Assembly (NCBI GenBank): GCA_025924315.1 | Contig: JAICIO010000012.1 | Span: 1 to 64,000 of the forward strand | From: Phycisphaerae bacterium | Lineage (GTDB): Bacteria > Planctomycetota > Phycisphaerae > Tepidisphaerales > Tepidisphaeraceae | Length of the DNA: 64,000 bases | Reading direction: 5' to 3' | In this document: positions 51,737 through 60,832 of the stretch, piece after piece | Position numbering within the stretch: position 1 is the stretch's first letter | How the letters are laid out: every line of letters starts with the position of its first letter | Made by a program: the position numbers and the translations under genes | The notes under the pieces: generated by a model | Databases searched by the model: none | What the model saw: the letters and a program-made list of their open reading frames with translations, nothing else | Told to the model about the DNA's origin: nothing

Positions 51737-54700
51737 AGAAAAAGATGTGTCGCGAAGGCGCGAAGAAGCGCGAAGGTTCGCGAAGGAAAGATTTAATTGC
51801 TTTTCTTCGCGAACCTTCGCGTTCCTTTGCGTCTTCGCGATATCTATTTTGTTCAGCGCAACGGCTCACGCGGATGACGTGCTGATCGTTCGCCAGCCGA
51901 AATATCCGCCGAAGACCCAGCGGATGTTGCTCACCGATGCGCAGATTCAGCAGGCGCGCGAGAACGTCAAAAAATATCCCGCCGCAAAGAAACTGGCGGA
52001 TCAAATCATTAAGCAAGCCGACGAATGGGCGGCGTGGGATGACGACAAGCTCATCGCCTTGCTGCCGGATGCGCGCACGCCGCGTGCATTTGCGGTCTCG
52101 GCGTCCGGTTGTCCGATCTGCGGGAAGAAGATTCTTGAAAAAGGCGGAGATTACGCGTGGATCGTCGATCCGCACAATCCGCTGCATATTACGTGTCCGG
52201 TCGATCACACAACGTTTCCGAACAAGGACTATCCCGACGATGGCTGGGGCTGGAAGGACCCGAAGACCGGCGAAAAGTTCTGGTTCGTCGCGTATGCGAA
52301 TCACTGGTTGATTCAAGGCAAACTCGTGCCGGGCCTCGCCGCGATGGCGCAGGCGTACATTCTCACCGGCGATAAAAAATACGCGCACAAGTCCGCGGTC
52401 ATCATTCACCGCATCGCGCAGATTTACCCGGCGATGGATTATGTGAAGCAGTCGCGTTACGGCGAGATGATGCGCGCCCGTGGCGAGGACTATCCCGGCA
52501 AGATCGTCAACCACATCTGGGAATGCGCCCTCGCGGGCAGCATCGCGACGTCATACGACTACATTTTCGACGCGATCGATTCCGACTCCGAGCTGCAGAA
52601 AGAGACCGGCAAGTCCGGCGCGCAGCTTCGCACGTTTATCGACGCGAATTTTCTCGAAGACGCGATTGAAGCGATCTACGACGGAAAAATTCGCGGGAAC
52701 TTCGGGATGCATCAGCGCGCGATGGTGGAGATCGGCCTGACGCGACAGTTCGGCGAGCAGAAGAAATGGTTCAGCGATCTGATGGACAAGAGCACATGGA
52801 GCCCGCAGATGCTCGGCCTGCGCTACGCCCTCTACAACGAGGTGTATCGCGATGGTTTTCCCAGTGAAACTTCGCCGGGCTACAACTCGATCTGGGTGAG
52901 TTCGCTCGCCGATTATGGCGATCTGCTCGCCAAGGCGGGGCAGGATGTGTTCGCGCTCTCGCGCACGCGGCGAATGTTCGATAGTGCGATCGATCAGGTG
53001 TGCGCGCGATGCAAGACGCCGTCGCTCGGCGACGCAGGCGACGTCTACGGCGACATCATCGGCCGTGGAATCGGCACGTATCAAGTCGCATATCGGCATT
53101 ACAACGATCCGCGCTACGCGACATTCCTCGCCAGCGCCGGCGCGGATGGCGACGCTGGCTTCACGACGTTTCAATCGCTCTTCTACCCGCCGATTGAAGC
53201 GCAAACGAAGCAGTTGCAACCACAACCCAGCCGCGTTTTCGACGGCTACGGCATGGCGATTCTCAACAACAAAGCCGACGACACGGCGATGTCCCTCTAT
53301 TACGGCTACAAAGCCGGGCACGGCCATTTCGATCGCCTCGGGTTTGAGCTGTTCGCAAACGGCCAATCGATGATGCCGGATCTCGGGTATCCCGACGCGA
53401 TGAACGATTTCGTGCCGGGAATTTACACGTGGTCGAAGAACACGATCGCGCACAACACGGTGGTCGTCGACGCGCATGAGCAACCGCAAAACGTTCACGG
53501 CACGGTCGAGCTGTTTGCGGATGGCCCCTTCGCGCGCGTGATGGACATCTCCGCCGACGGAACTTACCCGCAGTGCAGCAAGTATCGCCGCGCGGTGATC
53601 ATGGTCGATGCCGATCCGCAACATAGCTACTTCGTCGATATTTTCACCGTCGCCGGCGGCAAGGAGCACGATTATTCACTGCATGGGCCGCCCGGTAAAT
53701 TCGAAATGATCGGCGGTGAGTGGACCGATCCCGCCAAAGGCACGCTCGCGGGTGAAGATGTTCCGCTAGGCAGGATCTACGATGACGAAAAGCTTGAAAA
53801 GAACGGCGCGAAGCTCGGCTACGGCAGTTACACGGGCTCCGGATTTCAGCATCTTTTCAATGTCCAGAAGCTGAAGTCGCCGAGCGATTGGATCGCACAG
53901 TACACGCACGCGAAGGACAAGAAGGCCAAGCTCCGCATCCGGGTGCTCGATGCCCCGGATCAACAGATCATACTCGCAGACGCGCACGTCTCGCCCGCGA
54001 AGCATCCCGAGCTGATCAAGTATCTGATTGCGCGGCGCACGGGCGAAAACATCGAGAGCCGGTTCGTGTCGGTGTTGGAACCGTATCGCGATGAGCCATT
54101 CATCGACCACATCGAACGTCACGACTCGACGATTCGCATTTATCGCGCGGCGGGGACTTATGATTCCGTGAGCTACGACTGCGATCAACACGAGTTTTCG
54201 GTGAAGACAGTTGATGCATCGTCGCACGTGCTGCGCCAGTGGCATGTCGTGATGTCGAAACCGATCGGCCACGTCACATCGATTGATGCGCAAAAGAATC
54301 AGTTGCGCGTGCTGCTTGATGAGAACGCGAAGGTCGATGCGGATTCCTTCGTCGGCCGAGTCGCGCACTTCGAGAATGATCTTCGTCGCACCGTCCATCC
54401 AATCGCCGATGCCAGGCGTGACGGAAACGAGATCGTGCTCACAACGCGCGACGATCTCATCGTCGGGCGCGCGAACATCACGAAGGTCAATGGCCAGGCG
54501 CTCGAAACGGATACCGCGCTGCCGTTGCCGATCTATCGCGGGGCGACAATCGCGAGCGATTCATACCAACCGCTCGCGGTTGTTGACGACATTCCCGGTG
54601 GCGTCGTAAGGGCGGAGAAGACGATAAAGACGGTCCAGCCTGTCATTTCCGTGAAACCGGGTGAAAAAGTATGGTTGCTCGACGTGGGTCTCAATGATCG

Positions 54701-54743
54701 CGTGGAGTTACCGGTCACCACTTCCTCTTCCGCGCCAAAGTGA
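51711..54743 (+). CDS. Secreted heparinase II/III-like polysaccharide lyase
   Basis: The 1010-residue protein has the heparinase II/III layout: an alpha-toroid of ~500 residues (NHIWECALAGSIATSYDYIFDAI; NEVYRDGFPSETSPGYNSIW), then beta-sandwich domains starting with GHGHFDRLGFELFANGQSMMPDLGY, the conserved His-rich segment of the family. CPICGKKI and CPVDH upstream may be a zinc site. It should cleave a uronate-containing polysaccharide outside the cytoplasm. Its first ~45 codons are read from an inverted repeat (51750-51840) which supplies an Arg-rich n-region and the hydrophobic core TFAFLCVFAIS before the cleavage site AHA. ATG 51711 overlaps the upstream gene by 26 nt; GTG 51747 is an alternative. 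Confidence 0.8.
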   Translation: MRTKKSRFEEKDVSRRREEARRFAKERFNCFSSRTFAFLCVFAISILFSATAHADDVLIVRQPKYPPKTQRMLLTDAQIQQARENVKKYPAAKKLADQIIKQADEWAAWDDDKLIALLPDARTPRAFAVSASGCPICGKKILEKGGDYAWIVDPHNPLHITCPVDHTTFPNKDYPDDGWGWKDPKTGEKFWFVAYANHWLIQGKLVPGLAAMAQAYILTGDKKYAHKSAVIIHRIAQIYPAMDYVKQSRYGEMMRARGEDYPGKIVNHIWECALAGSIATSYDYIFDAIDSDSELQKETGKSGAQLRTFIDANFLEDAIEAIYDGKIRGNFGMHQRAMVEIGLTRQFGEQKKWFSDLMDKSTWSPQMLGLRYALYNEVYRDGFPSETSPGYNSIWVSSLADYGDLLAKAGQDVFALSRTRRMFDSAIDQVCARCKTPSLGDAGDVYGDIIGRGIGTYQVAYRHYNDPRYATFLASAGADGDAGFTTFQSLFYPPIEAQTKQLQPQPSRVFDGYGMAILNNKADDTAMSLYYGYKAGHGHFDRLGFELFANGQSMMPDLGYPDAMNDFVPGIYTWSKNTIAHNTVVVDAHEQPQNVHGTVELFADGPFARVMDISADGTYPQCSKYRRAVIMVDADPQHSYFVDIFTVAGGKEHDYSLHGPPGKFEMIGGEWTDPAKGTLAGEDVPLGRIYDDEKLEKNGAKLGYGSYTGSGFQHLFNVQKLKSPSDWIAQYTHAKDKKAKLRIRVLDAPDQQIILADAHVSPAKHPELIKYLIARRTGENIESRFVSVLEPYRDEPFIDHIERHDSTIRIYRAAGTYDSVSYDCDQHEFSVKTVDASSHVLRQWHVVMSKPIGHVTSIDAQKNQLRVLLDENAKVDADSFVGRVAHFENDLRRTVHPIADARRDGNEIVLTTRDDLIVGRANITKVNGQALETDTALPLPIYRGATIASDSYQPLAVVDDIPGGVVRAEKTIKTVQPVISVKPGEKVWLLDVGLNDRVELPVTTSSSAPK
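51750..51840. repeat. Inverted repeat, family G, translated in frame
   Basis: Arms 51750-51790 and 51800-51840 are complementary at 36 of 41 positions, with GCGAAGGTTCGCGAAG inside. The 9-nt loop is AT-rich. The whole element lies inside the N-terminal coding part of the heparinase-like gene: the left arm codes for an Arg-rich stretch, the right arm for SSRTFAFLCVFA. Confidence 0.88.
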
Positions 54744-54781
54744 TTTTCCCAACACACATCGGTCTGGCCGCGATCGCTCGT

Positions 54782-54801
54782 ATTTGAAAATGTTTTCAAA
54801 T
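54782..54801. promoter_or_regulatory. Perfect palindrome, candidate regulator site
   Basis: ATTTGAAAA-TG-TTTTCAAAT is a perfect 9-bp inverted repeat with a 2-nt spacer in otherwise GC-rich surroundings. It lies 3 nt before the candidate -35 box of the following PEP-CTERM gene, a position typical of activators. No copy was noticed elsewhere in the window. Confidence 0.5.
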
Positions 54802-54804
54802 GTC

Positions 54805-54834
54805 TTGCGGCCTTGCCGAGCGGTTGAGTATAAA
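54805..54834 (+). promoter_or_regulatory. Candidate promoter of the third PEP-CTERM gene
   Basis: TTGCGG (54805-54810) and TATAAA (54829-54834) are spaced by 18 nt. Transcription would begin ~35 nt before ATG 54879. Confidence 0.4.
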
Positions 54835-54878
54835 TCAGACGCATTCACATCTGTTTGTTTCGAAGAGGAGAAACTGCG

Positions 54879-56150
54879 ATGACCGGATTCAATGCACGTC
54901 GCCGCGCAATTCGCGCGGTCGTTTCGGTCGCGGCTGCGACCGCGGCCGCGATGGTTGCTCAATCGACACACGCTGCGCCGTTCAGCGGGGGCGTGATCGT
55001 TGCGCGCATGGGCGGGACCGATACATTCGGCGGCGCGGCAAGCGCACCGGCGGCCACGGGCACACAGATCTTTCTCGATGAATTCTCGCTCGATGGGACC
55101 GGTTCAACGCCCATTCAAACGATCGCGCTGCCGACGACAGACGGCACCGGTGGGCAGAAAGGAATCGTCGATGCCGGGAGCTCGAACAACGCCGGGTACG
55201 TGAACCGAACGGGTGACGGCGGATCGGTCGTGATCAGCGGATACGACGTCGGCGTCGGAAATGCCGTTGGTGGAGTCGCAACAACGAACCTTCGTATCTT
55301 CGGGCGGGTCGACGCTTCAGGCGCCGTCGACACGTCCACCGGATATTCGCAGGACGGCTCGCCGAACAACAACGCATCCCTCCGCAGCGCCTCGGCGAGC
55401 GGAAACAATTATTACGCGGGCACAGCGAATAGTGCGGCGACGACGCGCTATATCAATACACCGGGGGCGATTGACTCTGCGACGGACGGCGTCGGCGGCG
55501 GGCAGGTGCGTACGATCGGTATCTTCGGCGGACGCCTCTTTACCACCATCACCACCACGTTCTCGTCGGTGAAGGACACTGCAACGGGCGGGTTGCCGGT
55601 TGGTCCTGCCTCGCAGAACACGACCAGCACTTTCACGATTGCCAGCAGCAACAACGAACAGTTCGCGATGGCCGATCTCGATCCGAACGTCAACTTCGAC
55701 GGGACCGGACTCGACACTTTGTATATGTCCGACCTCGGAGCGGTTGCCGGGACGGTCAATCCGGCGGGACCTGCTGAGTCCGGCGGTGGGCTACAGAAAT
55801 ATACCTGGAATGGCACGAGTTGGGTGCTTCAGTACACCTTGAATCAGGGCCTTTCCACCGCGGCTACGGACCGCACTTCCGGCGGGATTGAGGGCGTCGC
55901 TTTCGTTGGCGTCGATGACAGTGGCAATCCAATCCTCTTCGCGACCACTGTATCGACGGCCGCGGTCGGCAATGCATTGATGCGAATCGTGGACAGCGGA
56001 GCGGCTTCGTCGAGCTTCACGCTGGTGGCCAATTCTCCGACCAACACGATGTTCCGAGGCGTCGCCGCTCCATTGCCCGAACCGACCGGTTGTGGGTTGC
56101 TCGGCTTAGGCGCTTTCGGTTTATTGCGCCGCCGGCGCCGGGCGCGCTAA
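54879..56150 (+). CDS. Secreted PEP-CTERM protein
   Basis: The 423-residue protein has a signal peptide (RRRAIRAVVSVAAATAAAMVAQSTHA), a Thr/Ser/Gly/Asn-rich beta body with GGVIVARMGGTDTFGG and QFAMADLDPNVNFDGTGLDTLYMSDL segments, and a C-terminal tail LPEPTGCGLLGLGAFGLLRRRRRAR. AAGAGGAG 9 nt before ATG 54879 fixes the start, although the frame is open to 54855. The body may be a beta-propeller. It is the third PEP-CTERM protein in the window. It is transcribed separately from its neighbours, judging by its own promoter-like region. Confidence 0.82.
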   Translation: MTGFNARRRAIRAVVSVAAATAAAMVAQSTHAAPFSGGVIVARMGGTDTFGGAASAPAATGTQIFLDEFSLDGTGSTPIQTIALPTTDGTGGQKGIVDAGSSNNAGYVNRTGDGGSVVISGYDVGVGNAVGGVATTNLRIFGRVDASGAVDTSTGYSQDGSPNNNASLRSASASGNNYYAGTANSAATTRYINTPGAIDSATDGVGGGQVRTIGIFGGRLFTTITTTFSSVKDTATGGLPVGPASQNTTSTFTIASSNNEQFAMADLDPNVNFDGTGLDTLYMSDLGAVAGTVNPAGPAESGGGLQKYTWNGTSWVLQYTLNQGLSTAATDRTSGGIEGVAFVGVDDSGNPILFATTVSTAAVGNALMRIVDSGAASSSFTLVANSPTNTMFRGVAAPLPEPTGCGLLGLGAFGLLRRRRRAR

Positions 56151-56309
56151 ACCGCGAAATTCGTGCAAAAAACAGGTCAGCGATGTTGGTCAAACGCCTC
56201 GTCGGCGTTACGCTTCATCATTCGCCGTTTTACGATACACTCTTAGCTTCGGTGTGCCGCTCGTCCATCACTCGAGCGCCAAACGTTCACTATCGAACAA
56301 GGATCCATC

Positions 56310-57578
56310 ATGACCACCACTGCCGCTCCACAACAGGAAACGACCTTCACGCTTCGCCCGCGACCCAAGCTCGGACTCGGCTCCGCGATCATTGGACGCG
56401 AGGAAGAAGCACTCGTGCTCGACGTGATTCGTCGCAAGGAGCCGTTCCGGTATTACGGCCACAACCCCGACGCGCCGCCGCCCATGGCCGCGACGCTCGA
56501 AAAGGAATTCGCCGCCAAGATCGGCATGAAGTACGCCCTGTGCGTGACGAGCGGCACCGCGGCGCTGGAAGTCGCGCTCGGCGCGCTCGGCATCGGTCCC
56601 GGTGACGAAGTGATTGTCCCCGCCTGGAGCTGGATCTCCTGTTACACCGCGATCGTGCGCGTGGGCGCGCTTCCGGTCCTCGCGGAGATCAACGACACCA
56701 TGTGCCTCGCGCCCGGCGAGATCACGCGACTGAAAACGCCGCGCACCAAGGCCGCGCTTGTCATTCATTACCAGGGCGTCTCCGCGGAGATGGATGAGCT
56801 GCTCGCTGAGGCAAAACAGGCCGGCATTCACCTCGTCGAAGACTGCTGCGAAAGCATGAACGCGACCTACAAGGGCAAGCAGACCGGCAGCATGGGACCG
56901 ATCAACTGCTTCAGCTACCAGAACAATAAGTTCATGACGAGCGGCGAGGGCGGGGCGATTGTCACCAATGATCCGAAGCTGTACGAGCGGGCGGTTCGCT
57001 TCCACGACATCGGCCAGATGCGCGCGTATCACGCGAACATCGTAAAACCAACCGAAGCGGCGTTCCCGGGCGATCAGTTCCGCATCACGGAGCTGCAGGC
57101 GGCCATGGCGCTGGCTCAGTTGCGCAAGACGGACTACATCAAGGCGCACTGCCGCAAGCTGTCGGCGCATATTCTTTCGGGCATTCAGGATCTCAAAGAT
57201 CTTAAGCTCCGCCGAATTCCGGATCCGACCGGCGATACCGGCATCGAGATCTACATGTCGCTTCCGACGAATCCACTGGCGATCGAGTTCCGAAATCGCC
57301 TCAATGCGCTGAACGTCAACTGCAACAAGACGACCGGAACGTACATGCAGTACGAGCGCGACTATGTGAAGAGCGGCCAAACTCACGCGCCCGGCGCCAA
57401 TCCGTATCCCAAGGGCGGAACCTGGCCGGCGAAAGGCTACCGCAAGGAAGATTTCCCGAAGACGGAAGAAATGATCCCGAAGCTCATCGCGCTGCCGCTC
57501 GGCATGCTCTACACCGAAGAAGACGCCGACTACATTGCATCCGCCGTAAGACACGTGCACCGCGACTTGCTCGGATGA
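56310..57578 (+). CDS. DegT/DnrJ/EryC1/StrS-family aminotransferase
   Basis: The 422-residue PLP enzyme has the family pattern: CVTSGTAALEVALGALGIGPGDEVIVPAWSW, LVEDCCESMNATYKGKQTGSMG and the PLP lysine K207 in SYQNNKFMTSGEGGAIVTN. GEGG after the lysine resembles scyllo-inositol and amino-sugar aminotransferases. AAGGAT precedes ATG 56310. It would move an amino group between glutamine/glutamate and a keto-sugar or keto-inositol. A second family member follows after a repeat. In this degradative setting the reverse, deaminating direction is possible. Confidence 0.88.
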   Translation: MTTTAAPQQETTFTLRPRPKLGLGSAIIGREEEALVLDVIRRKEPFRYYGHNPDAPPPMAATLEKEFAAKIGMKYALCVTSGTAALEVALGALGIGPGDEVIVPAWSWISCYTAIVRVGALPVLAEINDTMCLAPGEITRLKTPRTKAALVIHYQGVSAEMDELLAEAKQAGIHLVEDCCESMNATYKGKQTGSMGPINCFSYQNNKFMTSGEGGAIVTNDPKLYERAVRFHDIGQMRAYHANIVKPTEAAFPGDQFRITELQAAMALAQLRKTDYIKAHCRKLSAHILSGIQDLKDLKLRRIPDPTGDTGIEIYMSLPTNPLAIEFRNRLNALNVNCNKTTGTYMQYERDYVKSGQTHAPGANPYPKGGTWPAKGYRKEDFPKTEEMIPKLIALPLGMLYTEEDADYIASAVRHVHRDLLG

Positions 57579-57592
57579 TTTCGATTTTCATC

Positions 57593-57723
57593 CCCTCTCC
57601 CTGAAAGGGAGAGGGTTAGGGTGAGGTGGGCGCGGTAGTTCGAGCGGTACCTTTTCGCGAATCGACACGAGTCAACTCTCACGCTCGACCCTCACCTCCA
57701 CCCTCTCCCTTTCAGGGAGAGGG
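57593..57723. repeat. Pair of opposed palindromes, family E
   Basis: CCCTCTCCCTGAAAGGGAGA at 57593 and its inverted counterpart at 57701-57723 are each nearly self-complementary 23-mers, and the flanking GGTGAGG/CCTCACC also pair. The right end (AGGGAGAGGGGGAAAG) lies at ribosome-binding distance from ATG 57738 and probably provides its Shine-Dalgarno. Confidence 0.85.
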
Positions 57724-57737
57724 GGAAAGATTTGCAA

Positions 57738-58988
57738 ATGACGATCTCCACCGAAGATCTCCCCGCCTTCGCGGGTGGAAAGCCCGCGAAGACGACGCCC
57801 TTCGCCAAAGAGAAACGCTACGGCGACGCGGAGCTTCAGCAGCTGAAAGAAGCGCTCGACCAGGGCACGCTCTTTTACGCGCAAGGCAAGAAGGTCAAAA
57901 CGCTCGAAGAGCAGTTCGCCAAGCACCACGGCGCCAAGCACGCCATCGCCTGCACCAGTGGGACCGCCGCGATCCATAGCGCGATGATGGCCGTCGGGAT
58001 CTCGCCCGGCGATGAGGTCATCGTTCCGCCGATCACCGACATGGGCTCGATCGTCCCTGTTTTATTCCAGGGTGCGATCCCCGTCTTCGCGGATCTCGAT
58101 CCGAAAAGTTACGTGATGACCGCGCAGACAATCGAGAAATGCATCACGCCGAAAACGCGTGCGGTGCTCGCGGTGCATTTGTGGGGCAACGCGTGTGATC
58201 TCGGCGCGATCAAAAAACTGTGCGACGATCGCAAGCTCACGCTGCTCGAAGATTGTGCCCAGGCGTTCGGCTGCAAGTACGACGGCAAATGCGTGGGCAA
58301 CTTCGGCGCCGTCGGCTGCTACAGCTACAACGAATTCAAGCACATCTCGACCGGCGACGGCGGGATGACCATCACCAACGACGACGATCTCGCGAAGAAA
58401 TTGCGCCTCGCGACAGACAAGTGTTACGACCGCTCCCCGAACGCGAAGATGCGCCAGGCGACGTTCCTCGCCGCCAATTACCGCATGACCGAGTTGCAAG
58501 GCGCCGTCGGCATCGCGCAGCTGGCGAAACTCGATTCGATCGTCGAGCGACGCCAAAAGTGGTGCGCAAAACTCACCGAGCAGATCACCGGCCTGCCCGG
58601 CATCACGCTGCCAAAGGTGACCGACAAGTGCGACCCGTCGTGGTGGTTCTATATGGTGCGCGTCGAGCCGGAAGTGCTCGGCGCAACGGCCGACGAATTC
58701 GTACAGGCAATGCACAAAGAAGGCGTGCCGATGGGCGCGCACTACATCGGCGAGCCGATCTACGCGTATCCGCTGTTCCAGCATCACAGCGCGTTCGATC
58801 ACGCGGAGCATCCATTCAACGCGCGCGTCTACAAGAAAGCCGATTGCCCCGAGGCCGAGAAGATCCTGCAGACCTGCTGCATGCTGTCGATCAACGAGGC
58901 GTACACGGACGACGATCTCGAGGGCACCGTGCGCGCCTTCAATAAAGTCGTGAACTATCTCCACCAGAAACGCGGGCTGAAGGGATGA
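57738..58988 (+). CDS. DegT/DnrJ/EryC1/StrS-family aminotransferase, second copy
   Basis: The 416-residue protein has AIACTSGTAAIHSAMMAVGISPGDEVIVPP, LLEDCAQAFGCKYDGKCVG and PLP lysine K201 in SYNEFKHISTGDGGMTITN. It is clearly different from the 56310 protein (for example, it has GDGG in place of GEGG), so the pair likely acts on different intermediates or forms a heteromeric step. TTG 57732 is a competing start. Its stop lies in an ATGATG overlap with the next gene. Confidence 0.88.
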   Translation: MTISTEDLPAFAGGKPAKTTPFAKEKRYGDAELQQLKEALDQGTLFYAQGKKVKTLEEQFAKHHGAKHAIACTSGTAAIHSAMMAVGISPGDEVIVPPITDMGSIVPVLFQGAIPVFADLDPKSYVMTAQTIEKCITPKTRAVLAVHLWGNACDLGAIKKLCDDRKLTLLEDCAQAFGCKYDGKCVGNFGAVGCYSYNEFKHISTGDGGMTITNDDDLAKKLRLATDKCYDRSPNAKMRQATFLAANYRMTELQGAVGIAQLAKLDSIVERRQKWCAKLTEQITGLPGITLPKVTDKCDPSWWFYMVRVEPEVLGATADEFVQAMHKEGVPMGAHYIGEPIYAYPLFQHHSAFDHAEHPFNARVYKKADCPEAEKILQTCCMLSINEAYTDDDLEGTVRAFNKVVNYLHQKRGLKG

Positions 58989-60832
58989 TGGTACGCATCG
59001 CGCATTGTCATCCTGAGCGCAGCGAAGGATCTCGGGACCGGACGCGTCGTCCGATATCGAGATCCTTCGCTGCGCTCAGGATGACAGTAGTGCTGCTGGC
59101 AGTCCTGGTGGCGGGGGCGCTTCGCGCCGACGAGTTGAGGTTCAAACAAGCCTTCCTCCCGCACCTCGTCCGCGGGATGAGTGACATTCTTAAGAGCTTC
59201 AACCCCGATACCGGCCACTTCGGCGAAGGCGTCTGGATCGTGACCGATCAAAACGTCGTCTTCACCCTCGCCGCCGCCTGGTCGTACAAGAGCGACGACA
59301 ATCCCTACTATCACGACGCAAAAGTATTAAATGCAATCATCGCCGGCGGGGATGCACTGATCGCGGCTCAAGATCAAAACGGCATGTGGGAGTTCCGCAA
59401 GAAGGACAACTCCACCTGGGGTCAGATTTACATGCCGTGGACGTACTCGCGATGGATCCGCGCGTACGGCATCATTCGCGATGCGATGCCGGCTGAGAAA
59501 CGCGCGGCGTGGGAGAAGGCGATCACGAGAGGTGTGGAAGGAATGATCCGCACCGAGCTGGTGAAGGACAAAATCGAAAACATTCCGACGCACGACTCGA
59601 TGGCCGTTTACCACTTCGGCCAATTGATGAACCGCGACGACTACAAGTCCGCCGCGACGGCGTATCTCGACAAGGTTTTCGCGGCCCAGAGTCCCGACGG
59701 TTTCTGGTCGGAGAATTTCGGCCCGGTGGTGAACTACAACTTGGTGTATGTCGATGCGATCGGCGTGTATTATGCGATGTCGCACGATCCGAAGGCGAAG
59801 GAAGCGCTACGGCGCGCCGCGATCTATCACTCGAACTTTACCTATCCCGATGGCTCGGAAGTGGCGACCGTCGACGAGCGAAATCCTTATCACAAGTCGA
59901 TCGTGATGCCGAATGTCGGATTCACCTTCTCGCCCGAGGGCCGCGGGTTTATCGAGCATGAGCTCAAGCTGCTGGAAGGCAAGCCCATCGGCGCGGAAAT
60001 GGCTGCGTCGTATCTGCTCTATGGTGAAAAAGGCGAGGCAACCCCGCCGCCGAGCGAACAGCCGCACTATCAGCACATGATCGGCGATGCCACGAACGGC
60101 GCGCTGATCCATCGCGACGGCCAATGGTTCGTCTGCATGAGCAGCTACCATCCGCCGCCCACATTCAAGCTCGTCAACCTCGCGGTGGTGCTGAAGGGCG
60201 ATCCGTTCACGGTACTGCCGTTTACCAGCGTGCCGAGCACGCGGTGGATTCAGGATCGCCAGAATTTCGTCAGCCTCTTCAACGACAAGACCGGCCTGAT
60301 CCTCGGCGGCGGAAACACGAAAATGCAGCCGCTGTGGAGCACGTTCACCGTCGGCGATGTAAGCAAGCTTCATCACACGCCCGGCGATCAGAATCCGAAT
60401 TTCTTCCCGAAGCCCGGGCTGCTGCACATGCCGACCGATGCGCACCTGGACGCCGACGATTTGCAGCTCGATCTCACGTACTACGAAACGAAATGCCATG
60501 TGCGCGTCGATACGAGTTCGCCCAACCAGGCGACGCTCACGTACTGGATCGACGACCTCCCTCCGCAGGGTGCCAGCGCGCACGTGCCGCTGCTCGTTGA
60601 TCCAAAGACGATCGTCGCCAACATTGCACGCGCAAACGACGCCGATCACTTAACGCACCGGGGATGGCGCATCAGCGTCCCGCGCGGTGCATCGCTCGAA
60701 TATCCGGTCCCGCCGCACAATCCTTACACAAAAGACGGGCACATCGATTCGCCGGACGAGGCGCGTTGCGTGATGACCCTGCCGTTTACGCCGGCCGTTC
60801 GCAAATACCAGATCACCGTGGAAGTGCCGTGA
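58985..60832 (+). CDS. Secreted alpha-toroid/beta-sandwich lyase-like protein
   Basis: The protein reads like a polysaccharide lyase of the alpha-toroid plus beta-sandwich type: an N-terminal helical half (MSDILKSFNPDTGHFGEGVW, NGMWEFRKKDNSTWGQIYMPWTYSRWIRAYG, THDSMAVYHFGQLM) and a C-terminal beta half from ~380. The exact family was not recognised. ATG 58985 overlaps the previous stop as ATGA, the junction type used repeatedly here. The next ~32 codons run through a perfect inverted repeat and give an Arg-rich n-region, then VVLLAVLVAGALRA as the signal-peptide core. ATG 59081 inside the repeat would give a 583-residue form lacking positive charge at its start. It is followed by a GTGA overlap with the SDR gene. 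Confidence 0.72.
   Translation: MMVRIAHCHPERSEGSRDRTRRPISRSFAALRMTVVLLAVLVAGALRADELRFKQAFLPHLVRGMSDILKSFNPDTGHFGEGVWIVTDQNVVFTLAAAWSYKSDDNPYYHDAKVLNAIIAGGDALIAAQDQNGMWEFRKKDNSTWGQIYMPWTYSRWIRAYGIIRDAMPAEKRAAWEKAITRGVEGMIRTELVKDKIENIPTHDSMAVYHFGQLMNRDDYKSAATAYLDKVFAAQSPDGFWSENFGPVVNYNLVYVDAIGVYYAMSHDPKAKEALRRAAIYHSNFTYPDGSEVATVDERNPYHKSIVMPNVGFTFSPEGRGFIEHELKLLEGKPIGAEMAASYLLYGEKGEATPPPSEQPHYQHMIGDATNGALIHRDGQWFVCMSSYHPPPTFKLVNLAVVLKGDPFTVLPFTSVPSTRWIQDRQNFVSLFNDKTGLILGGGNTKMQPLWSTFTVGDVSKLHHTPGDQNPNFFPKPGLLHMPTDAHLDADDLQLDLTYYETKCHVRVDTSSPNQATLTYWIDDLPPQGASAHVPLLVDPKTIVANIARANDADHLTHRGWRISVPRGASLEYPVPPHNPYTKDGHIDSPDEARCVMTLPFTPAVRKYQITVEVP
59006..59086. repeat. Perfect inverted repeat, family D, translated in frame
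   Basis: Arms 59006-59033 and 59059-59086 are complementary at 28 of 28 positions (TGTCATCCTGAGCGCAGCGA start). In the reading frame of the following gene they code for CHPERSEGSR and RSFAALRMT, and the right arm contains the alternative ATG at 59081. Confidence 0.92.

Noticed and set aside
58985-59086. Treating the peptide CHPERSEGSR...RSFAALRMT as a conserved protein domain
   Set aside because: It is the translation of a perfect DNA inverted repeat; any protein-level similarity would reflect the DNA repeat, not a domain.
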